Shown here: piece after piece, positions 39,521 through 49,199 of the stretch
Numbering within the stretch: the first letter of the stretch is position 1
How the letters are laid out: each line of letters opens with the position of its first letter
From: Rikenellaceae bacterium
Lineage (GTDB): Bacteria; Bacteroidota; Bacteroidia; Bacteroidales; Rikenellaceae
Length of the DNA stretch: 59,148 bases
Assembly (NCBI GenBank): GCA_021201795.1
Contig: JAJQEF010000035.1
Span: 1-59,148 of the forward strand
Direction of reading: 5' to 3'
Program-made: the position numbers and the translations under genes
Notes under the pieces: model-generated
The model's input: the letters and a program-made list of their open reading frames with translations, nothing else
Told to the model about the DNA's origin: nothing
The model's database searches: none

Positions 39521-40423
39521 ATGAATTTACCGGAACATAATGTACAGTTAATTGCCGAAGGATTTAAAGGTGAACGGGCGATAGAGATGCCTGAAGCCGT
39601 TGTGCGCCAACAGCGTCAGAATCATTTCGTTTCACGGATTTTCCTGACAAAAATAGGTTATTATCCGGAAGCCCGGCATCATTTCAGAAGCAGGCCCGAA
39701 GGGTCGTCGGATCATATACTTATATTTTGTGTGAAGGGAAGGGGGTGGATAAAATATAAGGATGATAGAATAATTCTCTCTAACGGAGATTTTTTTATTA
39801 TTCCTTCGAACGAACCTCACGGGTACGGAGCGGATAAAAACGATCCGTGGACTATTTACTGGCTTCATTTTCGAGGTTCCGATATAAATAATTTCAGTAA
39901 TATTATCGGTACGACCGGAAATATATCGACGGGAAGCCGTACTTTAGAGAAATATAACCGCATGTTCGAGCATATGCTGCTCAATATGAGTATGGGATAC
40001 AGTTCCGCAAACCTGGGATACCTTACCTGTTACCTGTATTATTTTTTAGGCTCGCTGAAATATCCAGCGCAATATCAGCTCGATTCTTATAATCCGGAGG
40101 ATATCGTTCAGCAGTCGATACTTTTCATGAAACATAATCTGGAGAAAAAAATAACCCTTAAAGAAATAGCCGGTTCGGGGGGATACTCTCCTTCGCATTT
40201 TACTGTTCTTTTTACGAATAAGACATCGTATCCTCCCATGGTATATTTTAATCAATTGAAAATACAGCAGGCGTGTACGTATCTTCGGTTCAGTTCCATG
40301 AAAATAAAAGAGATTGCGTTCCGGCTGGGATATTATGATCCCTTCCATTTCTCGAGGGCGTTTAAAAAAGAGATGATGATAACTCCTCGTCAGTACAGGC
40401 AGAATTTAATTACGGATATCTGA
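39521..40423 (+). CDS. AraC family transcriptional regulator
   Basis: A 300-residue regulator. The N-terminal cupin (about 50-170) contains GYYPEARHHFRSRPEG and IPSNEPHGYGAD, the sugar-binding half. The C-terminal AraC HTH pair (about 205-300) contains YSPSHFTVLFTNKTSYPPM and IKEIAFRLGYYDPFHFSRAFKK. It is divergent from the sugar-porter/DUF5107 operon across a 120-nt gap, and most likely activates that operon on binding a sugar. Confidence 0.93.
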   Translation: MNLPEHNVQLIAEGFKGERAIEMPEAVVRQQRQNHFVSRIFLTKIGYYPEARHHFRSRPEGSSDHILIFCVKGRGWIKYKDDRIILSNGDFFIIPSNEPHGYGADKNDPWTIYWLHFRGSDINNFSNIIGTTGNISTGSRTLEKYNRMFEHMLLNMSMGYSSANLGYLTCYLYYFLGSLKYPAQYQLDSYNPEDIVQQSILFMKHNLEKKITLKEIAGSGGYSPSHFTVLFTNKTSYPPMVYFNQLKIQQACTYLRFSSMKIKEIAFRLGYYDPFHFSRAFKKEMMITPRQYRQNLITDI

Positions 40424-40452
40424 TAAATCTTATCAAATACTGTTTTAATAGT

Positions 40453-40460
40453 TATATTTG
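40453..40460 (+). promoter_or_regulatory. -7 box of the Fsr-like exporter
   Basis: TATATTTG fits TAnnTTTG exactly, 19 nt upstream of the start at 40480. No good -33 box. Confidence 0.5.
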
Positions 40461-40479
40461 CATCTCCAAATATTAAATC

Positions 40480-41684
40480 ATGAGTAATAAATCACGCCGG
40501 AATACTGCCGGAGTATCTTTGAGCATTCTGTTTGCTCTCAGCCTTGCGCATTTTTTTAACGACATGTACCAGTCGATAGTTTCAGCTGTTTATCCGATAA
40601 TCAAGGATAATCTTGGTCTTAATTTTAAGCAGATTGGTTTAGTCGCGCTTGTTTATCAGATATGCGCATCGGTGTTCCAGCCTGTGTTCGGAATATTTTT
40701 CGACAAGCGTCCGAGTGTGTGGTATTTATCTTTAGGAACGATGTCTACGCTTACGGGGCTTCTTATATTTGCATTTGCAGGATCGCTTCCGTGGGTTGTT
40801 TTGGCGGTGATGTTCGTAGGTCTCGGATCCTCGATAATCCATCCCGAGGCATCGCGGTTGACTCACTATGCGTCTGGGGGACAGCATGGATTGGGCCAGT
40901 CCATATTTCAGGTGGGCGGTAATTTCGGCAGCTCGATAGGCCCCTTGCTTGCAGCATTGATAATCGCTCCTTTCGGACAAAAATATATTGCCGTTTTTGC
41001 CGGAATAGCGGTAATATCTATAATAACCAAAACGCCTATCGTACGCTGGTACAGGGAACGTATAAATCAATATAATGCGTCTTCGGCGGAAAAAGAAGTT
41101 ATCCATAGGGTAAGATTAAGCAAGAAAAAAAATCTATTGGTCGCTGGTAATTCTTTTGATACTTATTTTTTCCAAATATGTTTACACTGCCAGCCTTACC
41201 AATTATTATACATTCTATCTGATCGAAAAATTTAATGTTACGACCCAGCAGTCGCAGTTATATTTGTTTGCATTTTTGTTCGCTTCGGCATTGGGCACGT
41301 TTCTGGGTGGACCGCTGGGGGGATCGTTTCGGACGTAAATACGTTATTTGGTTCTCGATCTTAGGCACTGCTCCTTTTTCGTTGCTGATGCCGCATGTAG
41401 ACCTGTTCTGGACATGCGTACTCAGTATTATTATAGGTCTGGTATTATCTTCCGCATTTCCAGCCATTCTCGTTTATGCGCAGGAGTTATTGCCTACTAA
41501 ACTCGGATTGATCTCGGGGTTATTCTTCGGACTGGCGTTCGGAATAGCCGGTATTGCCGCCGCAGTTCTGGGAAGTATCGCCGATGCAAAGGACATTGCT
41601 TATGTATACAGGTTCTGCGCGTATATGCCGCTGTTGGGCTTGGCTGCGGTTTTTCTGCCTAACGTCAAACCGCATGCGAATTAG
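40480..41684 (+). pseudogene. Fsr-like MFS exporter, two frameshifts
   Basis: An MFS drug exporter of the fosmidomycin-resistance (Fsr) type. Frame one gives AHFFNDMYQSIVSAVYPIIKD, MFVGLGSSIIHPEASR and SIFQVGGNFGSSIGPLLAAL. The frame then shifts near the A8 run 41125-41132 to read KYVYTASLTNYYTFYLIEKF. It shifts again at the G6 run 41317-41322 to read DRFGRKYVIWFSILGTAPF and onward to 41684. Removing one A and one G gives one protein of about 400 residues. The run-length changes could be real decay or base-calling errors. Confidence 0.82.
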
Positions 41685-42151
41685 GAGCGTATAATTTCGC
41701 TTGATTTAAAATCGTCGTTTTCGAGAATACTTACTTTGCCATCCTTCTCCAGGATGGCAATTTTTATTTTGGAAATATCGCCGAACCCGTGTTCCCGTCC
41801 TGCCTGTTCGAGTTCTTCAATATTGATTTTATTGCGTTTCATTTCTTTTTTGTTTACCTGACCGTTATGTATCAATATGGATGGGGAGCCCTCCATGAAT
41901 CTGCTGAATTTTTTCGATTTGTATGTAGCGATTTTGAGTATTTTATTTATAATCATTAATGTGACGGCTGCAATCAAACCTCCCCATAAAGTGTCGTTCG
42001 ATGCGCGCATCACATCTCCTACGGCTTCGCTTATAAGCATTATAAAGATCAGGTCCGACACAGACAGATCCCCAAGTTCTTTTTTACCCAGTATTCTGAT
42101 TGCTGTAAGCACGAGAATATATATGACAGCTGAATTTAAAACAGTTTCCAT
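41681..42151 (-). CDS. DUF421 (YetF-like) membrane protein
   Basis: A 156-residue membrane protein. Three N-terminal helices (about 6-75, including ILGKKELGDLSVSDLIFIMLISEAVGD, with the conserved RxxGKKEL) are followed by a cytosolic DUF421 domain with SPSILIHNGQVN at about 89-100. YetF-type proteins are inner-membrane and of uncertain function. It overlaps the 3' end of the Fsr-like gene by 4 nt on the opposite strand. Confidence 0.88.
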   Translation of the reverse strand: METVLNSAVIYILVLTAIRILGKKELGDLSVSDLIFIMLISEAVGDVMRASNDTLWGGLIAAVTLMIINKILKIATYKSKKFSRFMEGSPSILIHNGQVNKKEMKRNKINIEELEQAGREHGFGDISKIKIAILEKDGKVSILENDDFKSSEIIRS

Positions 42152-42266
42152 TTGACGAATCGATAGTTTGTTTTCCGGTTACAAATACCGAACCTTTATG
42201 ATTCAAAGAACTCAGAGGCATAATCTTTGTCAATTTTTTAATGAAAATCATAATAAAAATATAATC

Positions 42267-43157
42267 ATGATCGATAAAAAAATGACAGATCCCCGCGATA
42301 AACGCGGATTGGACAAATTCCCTGTACAGCAGCAGGAAGCTCCCGGAATCCAGTCAGAGATGAATCCCATTCCTGACAGTGGAGAAGAGATTTATAAAGG
42401 ATGCGGAAGGCTGAAAGGAAGGAAGGCTCTTATAACGGGCGGTTATTCGGGAATTGGCCGTGCAGTGGCGATTGCGTTTGCACGCGAAGGTGCGGAGGTG
42501 GCCATTAATTACCTTGAAAGCGAGCAGAAAGATGCGGATTCTTTGAAAGAACTACTCGGTAAAGATGGCGCTGAAATTATTCTCCTGCCTGGGGATATCC
42601 GTAAAGAAGAAGATGCTAAAAGAATTGTCCGCGAAGCGAATGACAAACTGAACGGTTTAGATGTGCTTGTCCTTAATACAGCTGTGCAGCGCGCGATATA
42701 CGGACTTAAGGAAATCACTTCGGAACAATTGATAAACACCTTTTATACGAATGTATTTTCTCCTTTGTGGATGACTCAGGAAGCTGTGGATTTTATGCCG
42801 GAAGGTTCTTCGATTATATTTACTTCTTCTTCGGAGTTTTATAAACCAAGCCAGAATCTTACGGATTACGCCGCTTCAAAGTATGCTGTTGTAGGCCTTA
42901 GCCGTGCCCTTGCAAAAGATTTGATACAGCAGGGGATCAGGGTAAATACCGTTTGTCCGGGTTCGACCTGGACTCCTCTGGAGATTTCCGGAGGATTGAA
43001 AAAAGAACAGATTCCGGGACATGGCACAGTAAACCTTATGCAGCGTGCGGCGCAGCCTTATGAGATCGCAGGAATATATGTGTTTCTTGCCTCTGAAGAA
43101 GCGAGCTTTGCGACCTGTTCGACTTATAGTGTGGATGGGGGAATGGACACTGTTTAA
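42267..43157 (+). CDS. Short-chain dehydrogenase/reductase (YghA/GSP39-like)
   Basis: A 296-residue cytosolic NAD(P)-dependent oxidoreductase. After a ~45-residue N-terminal extension comes the Rossmann motif TGGYSGIGRAV, then NTAVQ, the catalytic Ser/Tyr/Lys set in TSSSEF and YAASKYAV, and CPGSTWTPLE. The extension with the DKFPVQQQEAPGIQSEM-type segment is typical of general-stress SDRs such as GSP39 and YghA. Substrate unknown. I take ATG 42267; the upstream 33 codons lack family character. Confidence 0.9.
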   Translation: MIDKKMTDPRDKRGLDKFPVQQQEAPGIQSEMNPIPDSGEEIYKGCGRLKGRKALITGGYSGIGRAVAIAFAREGAEVAINYLESEQKDADSLKELLGKDGAEIILLPGDIRKEEDAKRIVREANDKLNGLDVLVLNTAVQRAIYGLKEITSEQLINTFYTNVFSPLWMTQEAVDFMPEGSSIIFTSSSEFYKPSQNLTDYAASKYAVVGLSRALAKDLIQQGIRVNTVCPGSTWTPLEISGGLKKEQIPGHGTVNLMQRAAQPYEIAGIYVFLASEEASFATCSTYSVDGGMDTV

Positions 43158-43179
43158 ATAGTGCGGATCATAAGTTATC

Positions 43180-43203
43180 AATACCGGTTTTAGAACCGGT
43201 ATT
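43180..43203 (+). terminator. Terminator of the SDR gene
   Basis: AATACCGGTT (43180-43189) pairs with AACCGGTATT (43194-43203), followed by a T-run. Confidence 0.85.
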
Positions 43204-43282
43204 TTTTATATCCTTATATAATATAGGTAGTAAATACCTATCATTGAGTAATAGAATGTATGCTAAATACCAATAAGTATGG

Positions 43283-43322
43283 ATTGATCTAACGTTGATA
43301 AAACCTCATCTTTGCAACGTTA
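43283..43322 (+). promoter_or_regulatory. Promoter of the xus operon with overlapping inverted repeat
   Basis: ATTG (43283-43286) lies 20 nt from CATCTTTG (43307-43314), each one mismatch from the Bacteroidota -33 and -7 boxes. An inverted repeat, TAACGTTG (43290-43297) and CAACGTTA (43315-43322), straddles the -7 box, so a regulator bound to it would affect initiation. The predicted start site supports translation from 43343. No classical Fur box is obvious. Confidence 0.5.
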
Positions 43323-43342
43323 ATTTCAATTGGAATGCAATA

Positions 43343-45739
43343 ATGACGAAACCATTTACCAAACTTAGTTATTTAAATCTCACAAAATTTATTTTATTAT
43401 TTACTATTCTCCTGCCTTTTTCTCTCTATGCGCAGGATCATTCGGCAATCATTACCGGTAATGTAATCACCGAAGATAAATCTCCTGTAGGTTATGCATC
43501 TGTTTATATTAAGAATACGTCCAGGGGAACCACTACCGACGATAAGGGACATTACTACTTGAGGATCCCGCCGGGAAAACATGTACTTGTGGTCGAAGCT
43601 CTCGGTTATGAACCCAAAGAAACAGAAATAACTATCGGAAGAAACGATAAACGTAAAGTAGATGTAATTCTCGACGGCAAGGTTATCGAGATTGAAAAAG
43701 CGGTTTTAAAAGGAAAATCGGTCGTAAGACAGGTTAACGAATCCGCATTTAATGTGGTTGCACTCGATGCGACTCTTCTTCATAATACTACTATGGATCT
43801 GGCAAGTGTTCTCGACCGTGCTTCAGGGATTAAAATTCGTGAAACAGGAGGTGTGGGGTCGGACTACAGGATTAATCTTAACGGTTTCAGCGGTAAACAC
43901 GTCAAAGTATTTATGGATGGAATTCCAATGGAAGGATCAGGATCGGCCTTCCAGATAAATAATATTCCGGTGCACCTTGCCGACAGGATAGAGATTTATA
44001 AAGGCGTGGTTCCTGTGGAACTCGGTGCGGATGCGTTAGGAGGCGCCATTAATATCGTGACCAGAAAGACGCAGAGTACTTATGTGGATGCTTCGTATTC
44101 GTACGGTTCTTTTAACACCCATAAATCGAATCTCAGCGTTGGTCATACGACTAAAAGCGGATTTACTTTTAATTTCAATGCTTACCAGAATTATTCCGAT
44201 AACAGTTATAAAACTAAAACGGAACTTCTCGACCTCGAAACCGGAAATTATTCCCAGGAAGAACATTGGTTTAAACGCTTCCATGATAATTACCATAATG
44301 AGGCAGTTGTCGCGAAAGTCGGTGTGATCGGTACGAAATGGGCGGACAGGCTTCTGTTGGGTATAACTTATAGCAATGAAAAAGCGGATATTCAGAATTC
44401 CAATATTCAGAAAATAGTTTTCGGTGAAAAAAGGAGAAGTGCGGAAAGTATTATCCCGTCGCTTAATTATGAAAAACGCAATCTGTTTACTGAGAACCTG
44501 AATTTCTCACTGTCTGCGAACTATAATAAAGTTAAAAGTAGAAGTATAGATGTTTCTACTCTCCGATATAACTGGGCAGGGGAGTCTAAAGAGACTAATT
44601 CGCAGGGGGAAGGAACCCATACCGACAGCGAAAGAATGAATAACAGTCTGTATGTAACTGGTAATTTTACATATCAGATCAATTATAAACATTTCTTTTC
44701 GTTGAACCATATATTCAATACATTTCAACGTAAAAACGCTAATTCCGTATATGATGATACAGCTACTGAATCTACTTATATGAAACGTAAGAATAATAAG
44801 AATATATCCGGATTGTCCTATAAATTCGCTCCAGTGGAAAGATGGAATGCTGTAGCATTTGCTAAATATTACAATATAAGGATAACCGGACCTGTGGATG
44901 TTTCTACGAATTCCAAATCCTCTTATGAGTTACAGGATCGGAATTACGATATAACAGGATACGGGCTTGCATCGACTTATATGTTGGGAGACGGTATTCA
45001 GTTTAAAGTTTCCTATGAGAAATCTTATCGTTTGCCGAGCGAAACAGAACTTTTCGGGGATGACGTTCTGGAAGTCGGAGATGTTTCACTTAAACCGGAG
45101 AGCAGTCATAACATAAACTTTAACATCAGCTGGAATAAAAGTTTTGACGATAATCATGCCGTATTTATTACAGGAGGTTTGATATACCGTGATACACGTG
45201 ATTATATCCGCCGTCAGATAGAACAGAGATACGGCGGTGCATATTATACTAACCATGGTAAAGTCCGCACTCTCGGAGCAGATATCGAAGCGCGGTATTT
45301 CTATAAAAACAAGTTCAGTATCGGAGGCAATATGACTTATCAGGACATAAAGAATATGGAAAAATACACTGTCGGAGGTAAGAAACTCATATATTATAAA
45401 GACCGGATGCCGAATGTTCCTTATTTATTCTCGAACGTAGATGCTTCTTACAGCTTCTTCGATGTGCTGGGTAAGAATAATATTCTGACTCTGGGCTACA
45501 ACATGCAGTACGTTCATAAATTTTATCGTAACTGGAAGAGCCAGGGAGGCGACATAATGATTCCCGGGCAGCTGTCGCATGATGTTACATTACTTTATTC
45601 GTTGAAAGAAGGAAGATACAATATCGGTCTTGAGGCGAAAAATATAACCAATCACCTCCTGTACGATAATTACAGTTTACAGAAACCGGGAAGAAGTTTT
45701 TCAGTTAAATTGAGATATTATTTTTTAAAAATTAAATAA
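43343..45739 (+). CDS. xusA: TonB-dependent xenosiderophore receptor (XusA-like)
   Basis: A 798-residue outer-membrane receptor for active uptake of an iron chelate. The signal peptide ends near LPFSLYAQ. An N-terminal carboxypeptidase-regulatory-like domain (about 35-115) precedes the plug (MDGIPMEGSGSAFQINNIPV, GADALGGAINIVT) and the beta-barrel, ending in a terminal aromatic (LRYYFLKIK). Start at 43343 fits the signal peptide. The order receptor / DUF4374 lipoprotein / PepSY membrane protein matches xusABC of Bacteroides thetaiotaomicron, which imports siderophores made by other bacteria. Named by gene order and family, so the ligand is inferred. Confidence 0.85.
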   Translation: MTKPFTKLSYLNLTKFILLFTILLPFSLYAQDHSAIITGNVITEDKSPVGYASVYIKNTSRGTTTDDKGHYYLRIPPGKHVLVVEALGYEPKETEITIGRNDKRKVDVILDGKVIEIEKAVLKGKSVVRQVNESAFNVVALDATLLHNTTMDLASVLDRASGIKIRETGGVGSDYRINLNGFSGKHVKVFMDGIPMEGSGSAFQINNIPVHLADRIEIYKGVVPVELGADALGGAINIVTRKTQSTYVDASYSYGSFNTHKSNLSVGHTTKSGFTFNFNAYQNYSDNSYKTKTELLDLETGNYSQEEHWFKRFHDNYHNEAVVAKVGVIGTKWADRLLLGITYSNEKADIQNSNIQKIVFGEKRRSAESIIPSLNYEKRNLFTENLNFSLSANYNKVKSRSIDVSTLRYNWAGESKETNSQGEGTHTDSERMNNSLYVTGNFTYQINYKHFFSLNHIFNTFQRKNANSVYDDTATESTYMKRKNNKNISGLSYKFAPVERWNAVAFAKYYNIRITGPVDVSTNSKSSYELQDRNYDITGYGLASTYMLGDGIQFKVSYEKSYRLPSETELFGDDVLEVGDVSLKPESSHNINFNISWNKSFDDNHAVFITGGLIYRDTRDYIRRQIEQRYGGAYYTNHGKVRTLGADIEARYFYKNKFSIGGNMTYQDIKNMEKYTVGGKKLIYYKDRMPNVPYLFSNVDASYSFFDVLGKNNILTLGYNMQYVHKFYRNWKSQGGDIMIPGQLSHDVTLLYSLKEGRYNIGLEAKNITNHLLYDNYSLQKPGRSFSVKLRYYFLKIK

Positions 45740-45756
45740 TAAATAAATTAAAAATC

Positions 45757-47151
45757 ATGAAATTAAGAAGATCTATTGCCAGAAGATTGGCTATTATGAG
45801 TGTGTTAAGTCTTGCGTTGGGCCTGGGTTCCTGTGAGAAGAATGATGATAATACGGGTGGTGTTCCGGACGATCCGACTGTGGAAGAGACCGGAGTATTT
45901 TTTATCAGTATGCAGGGTGACGGTGCGGAATATATAGGATTGGTAGATGAAATCGAATCGGGATCCATTGTTATGGGAGCTTCGGATTTCAATTACTATA
46001 AAGAACTCGAGCTTTCAGGCTATACCTGGATATTTAATAACAAACCATCCATGGGGCTCGGCCTTATTTACAGTCAGGGCGATCCTGGTCTCGGGTTGGC
46101 CTATGGTGTAGTGAATAATTTCCTCTATCAGTATCCTGCGTTCGATATTAGTTCACGCTTTACCTCTTACGGGTTTTTAAGTAATTATGCAATTACGAGT
46201 GTGGGAGGACAAAGTGCTATCGATGAGAACGGCGATCCTGTTTATCTTTCGAATGGAGAACAAAGAGCTGATATGGCAATATTCAATTTCTATAACATGT
46301 CTAATAACATGTATAGCCAGGAAAAAACGATTCTTACCACAAATATCGCAGGAAACGGAGAACAGGCGACTTTTTCTGGAATAGTAGATTTGGGAGACGG
46401 TACGTTCCTTACAGGTATGGTATTATCTCAGCCTAAAGATCCTGAAAACTCCACAGGAGGTTCCAGTACCGGAGCGATTAATTACCCGGATAGTGTATGG
46501 GTGGCAAAATTCGACCAGAACCTTAATCTTCAGAAAATCTACAGGGATAACAGGATAAGTTACTCTTCGGGACGTTACCGCTCGCAGTATTACTCACAGA
46601 TAGGTAAATCCGATGACGGTTATATTTATGTCTTTTCTGGTTCTTACGATTATAATGCTAACGCGACATCCAAGAAGGCAGGCGCTATAAGGATAGATCC
46701 AAGTACTGATAGTTTCGATTCATACTATTTCGATATTGAATCTGCATCCCAGGGTTATCGTTTCAGAAAAGTATGGCATATTACGGGTGATTATTTCCTG
46801 CTCGAATTCTATAACCATACCGGTAGATTGGTTGGTATAGACGATCCTGCCACACAGTACGGCATAGTTAATATGTCTGCCAAATCCCTGAACTGGATTG
46901 GAGGCGAATGGCCTTCTTACAGTGAAATTTCAGCTACGGGTCAGCCTATGGCATACGCTGGAAAAATGTACTTCCCATTGACAGTCGGAGGAATCGATAT
47001 AACCGATGCTAACGGAGAAGTTGTAGGTACTACTGCTGAACAGGACCCTGCTATATATATAATAGATCCTGTCACTGCAAAAGCAGTTAAGGGATTAACA
47101 ATCGAAGGTCCTTCTTCAATAAGGGCTGTCGGAAGAATGGCTGCTAATTAA
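45757..47151 (+). CDS. xusB: DUF4374 surface lipoprotein (XusB-like)
   Basis: A 464-residue lipoprotein: LALGLGSC ends in a lipobox with Cys26. The rest is rich in beta strands with repeated Gly/Asp/Tyr turns, consistent with the beta-propeller fold of DUF4374. In xus systems this protein captures ferric siderophore at the cell surface for the XusA receptor. It lies 17 nt downstream of the receptor and just before an intercistronic terminator-like hairpin. Confidence 0.85.
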   Translation: MKLRRSIARRLAIMSVLSLALGLGSCEKNDDNTGGVPDDPTVEETGVFFISMQGDGAEYIGLVDEIESGSIVMGASDFNYYKELELSGYTWIFNNKPSMGLGLIYSQGDPGLGLAYGVVNNFLYQYPAFDISSRFTSYGFLSNYAITSVGGQSAIDENGDPVYLSNGEQRADMAIFNFYNMSNNMYSQEKTILTTNIAGNGEQATFSGIVDLGDGTFLTGMVLSQPKDPENSTGGSSTGAINYPDSVWVAKFDQNLNLQKIYRDNRISYSSGRYRSQYYSQIGKSDDGYIYVFSGSYDYNANATSKKAGAIRIDPSTDSFDSYYFDIESASQGYRFRKVWHITGDYFLLEFYNHTGRLVGIDDPATQYGIVNMSAKSLNWIGGEWPSYSEISATGQPMAYAGKMYFPLTVGGIDITDANGEVVGTTAEQDPAIYIIDPVTAKAVKGLTIEGPSSIRAVGRMAAN

Positions 47152-47170
47152 ACCGGATCTTTTGTAAAGG

Positions 47171-47198
47171 ATACCCTTTAACAACAAGGGTATTTTTT
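47171..47198 (+). terminator. Intercistronic terminator/attenuator xusB-xusC
   Basis: ATACCCTT (47171-47178) pairs with AAGGGTAT (47186-47193), followed by TTTTT. It lies inside the operon, so it probably reduces xusC expression relative to xusA and xusB by partial termination. Confidence 0.7.
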
Positions 47199-47211
47199 AA
47201 TTAAATACACT

Positions 47212-48489
47212 ATGAAAAAATTTATTGCAAAAATTCATCTATGGTTGTCCGTACCGTTCGGAGTGGTTATAACGATTTTGTGTCTGACCGGTGCCCTTCT
47301 GGTGTTCGAGACAGAAATACAGGAAGTTACTAATCCTTCGCTTTATAAGGCTAAAGTATCGGATAGTGGAAGAATGCCGATTAACCTGCTTATGCCTAAA
47401 GTAAAGGAACAGCTGCCTGATTCCGTAGTTATCTCGAGCGTTCAGATTCCTTCTAATTCTTCGAAAAACTACCGTATGGGATTCGGACAGGGTAGGACTT
47501 CTCTTCTTGTGGACCCTTATACAGCAGAGATAAAGGGACAGGTGTCTCCTTCCGCAAAGGGAACATTCTATTCTTTTATAAGGAGATTTCATCGTTGGTT
47601 TTTGTTCCAGTATAGCAGAGATAGTTTCTCATGGGGTAAAATGATCACCGGAGTATCTACTCTCGTTTTCGTATTTATAATGATTACCGGTATTATCATT
47701 TGGGTTCCTAAGACTCTCAAGATGCTGAAAACGCGCTTATCAATAAAAACTAATGCGAGCAGATTCAGATTCTGGTACGATACGCATCTTGCAGGCGGGA
47801 TTTGGGTTGCATTATTGTTATTGACCATGTGTCTTACAGGATTAACGTGGTCGTTTAACTGGTATCGCAACGGTTTTTATAAGGTATTCGGAGTGGAAAC
47901 ATCCGCTCCTTCACAGGTAGTACAACAGACTCAACAGGGACAGGGAAATGGAAGAGGTTCGCAAGAAGGACGCCCTGAACGTGTTGACGGAAATTCCGAC
48001 AAACAGGGGCAAATCAACCGTGAAGGCCGTGGTGGAGAACGTCCGGAAGGAGCGGAAAATCCAGAGAGGCAGGAGCGAAGCGGCGGCCGCGGTGGTTACC
48101 AAAGACAGGGCGGACCGAATTATGCGGTATGGGACGATGTATATGCTTCTTTATCAAAAGAAAATCCACGTGCTAAAGCTATATCTATACAGAACGGTAC
48201 AGCTTCGGTCTCGATAAATAAAAGAGGAAATACCCGTGCCTCGGACAGTTATACTTTCGACGGTCTTACGGGAGAAATAACCGATATTAAATATTATAAG
48301 TACCAGGATAGATCTTCAAAAATAAGAGGGTGGATCTATGCCGTTCATGTCGGTACATGGGGAGGAATGTTTACCCGTATTCTATACTTTATAGCATGTT
48401 TGGCGGGTGCATCGCTACCTTTGACAGGTTATTATATTTATTTGAAAAAGTGGAGAGTAAGACGGAAAAAGAAAACCCGTACAGCATAA
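47212..48489 (+). CDS. xusC: PepSY-domain inner-membrane protein (XusC-like)
   Basis: A 425-residue membrane protein with four predicted helices (about 10-32, 145-165, 193-215, 380-403) and periplasmic PepSY-type domains between them. His9, His127 and His192 lie at the membrane edges, as in heme- or flavin-coupled ferric reductases of this group; the role would be iron release from the siderophore. A striking insert at 231-303 is almost entirely Q, G, R, E and N (for example QQGQGNGRGSQEGRPER) and should be disordered. Third gene of the xus operon. Confidence 0.82.
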   Translation: MKKFIAKIHLWLSVPFGVVITILCLTGALLVFETEIQEVTNPSLYKAKVSDSGRMPINLLMPKVKEQLPDSVVISSVQIPSNSSKNYRMGFGQGRTSLLVDPYTAEIKGQVSPSAKGTFYSFIRRFHRWFLFQYSRDSFSWGKMITGVSTLVFVFIMITGIIIWVPKTLKMLKTRLSIKTNASRFRFWYDTHLAGGIWVALLLLTMCLTGLTWSFNWYRNGFYKVFGVETSAPSQVVQQTQQGQGNGRGSQEGRPERVDGNSDKQGQINREGRGGERPEGAENPERQERSGGRGGYQRQGGPNYAVWDDVYASLSKENPRAKAISIQNGTASVSINKRGNTRASDSYTFDGLTGEITDIKYYKYQDRSSKIRGWIYAVHVGTWGGMFTRILYFIACLAGASLPLTGYYIYLKKWRVRRKKKTRTA

Positions 48490-48492
48490 ATA

Positions 48493-48521
48493 GAAACAGG
48501 CAGCGTTTTGCTGCCTGTTTC
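48493..48521 (+). terminator. Terminator of the xus operon
   Basis: Twelve-bp perfect arms, GAAACAGGCAGC (48493-48504) and GCTGCCTGTTTC (48510-48521), with a 5-nt loop, 4 nt past the xusC stop. Confidence 0.85.
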
Positions 48522-48575
48522 TATTTAATGGCTTAATGTTTGAATAATCTGTATCAAATTTAAATCCTTACAGAT

Positions 48576-49046
48576 ATGTTCGAAAAAATAATGGATCTCG
48601 TAAAAAAACAGGTAATGGACAAAGTGTCCGGGAATAGTGAAATTCCTGCCGATAAAAAAGAACAGACTATCGATACGGCTACTTCTTCCCTTATGGATAG
48701 CCTTAAACGTTATGCGACGCCTGATAATATCTCTTCGATTGCTTCTATGTTCGGAGCCGGGAAAAAAGAAGAGATTACGGAACAGAAGGCAGCAGGTATA
48801 ACGAACGGAATAAAATCCGATATGATAACGAACCTTATCTCTAAAGTAGGTTTGAGTCAGGGAACGGCAAACAATCTGGCTTCCGGAATAGTACCTGCAA
48901 TAATGTTCTTATTTTCAAAAAAAGTGAGCGACGACAATGATCCGGATTTTAATATAGGGTCCATTCTCAGCAGCTTTACAGGAGATAAAAATTCAGATAA
49001 AAGCGGAGTGATGGATATGGTTGGAAGTATCTTAGGTAAAAAATAA
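48576..49046 (+). CDS. DUF937/YidB-like protein
   Basis: A 156-residue soluble, helix-rich protein. Residues 1-55 (DLVKKQVMDKVSG, ATSSLMDSLKRYATPDNISSIASMFG) and 75-125 (MITNLISKVGLSQGTANNLASGIVPAIMFLF) resemble the DUF937/YidB family. It has no signal peptide. The role is unknown. It has its own terminator and sits between the xus operon and the fimbrial locus. Confidence 0.65.
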   Translation: MFEKIMDLVKKQVMDKVSGNSEIPADKKEQTIDTATSSLMDSLKRYATPDNISSIASMFGAGKKEEITEQKAAGITNGIKSDMITNLISKVGLSQGTANNLASGIVPAIMFLFSKKVSDDNDPDFNIGSILSSFTGDKNSDKSGVMDMVGSILGKK

Positions 49047-49065
49047 TTTATTTTTTTAGTATAGG

Positions 49066-49087
49066 ACCCGGGCATTTATGTCCGGGT
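49066..49087 (+). terminator. Terminator of the DUF937-like gene
   Basis: ACCCGGGC (49066-49073) pairs with GTCCGGGT (49080-49087; one G-T pair), followed by TTTT-G-TTTTT. Confidence 0.8.
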
Positions 49088-49164
49088 TTTTGTTTTTGTT
49101 GAACATTGTATGGAAAATGGTCGATATAGTTAAATATTATAAGTGCTTTTTATTTATCTAATTT

Positions 49165-49172
49165 TAAATTTG
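49165..49172 (+). promoter_or_regulatory. -7 box of the second recombinase
   Basis: TAAATTTG fits TAnnTTTG exactly. It implies transcription starting near 49180 and so favours ATG 49200 over the upstream ATG at 49143. No good -33 box. Confidence 0.5.
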
Positions 49173-49199
49173 TATAGTAAATTATATAATAACTTAAAT

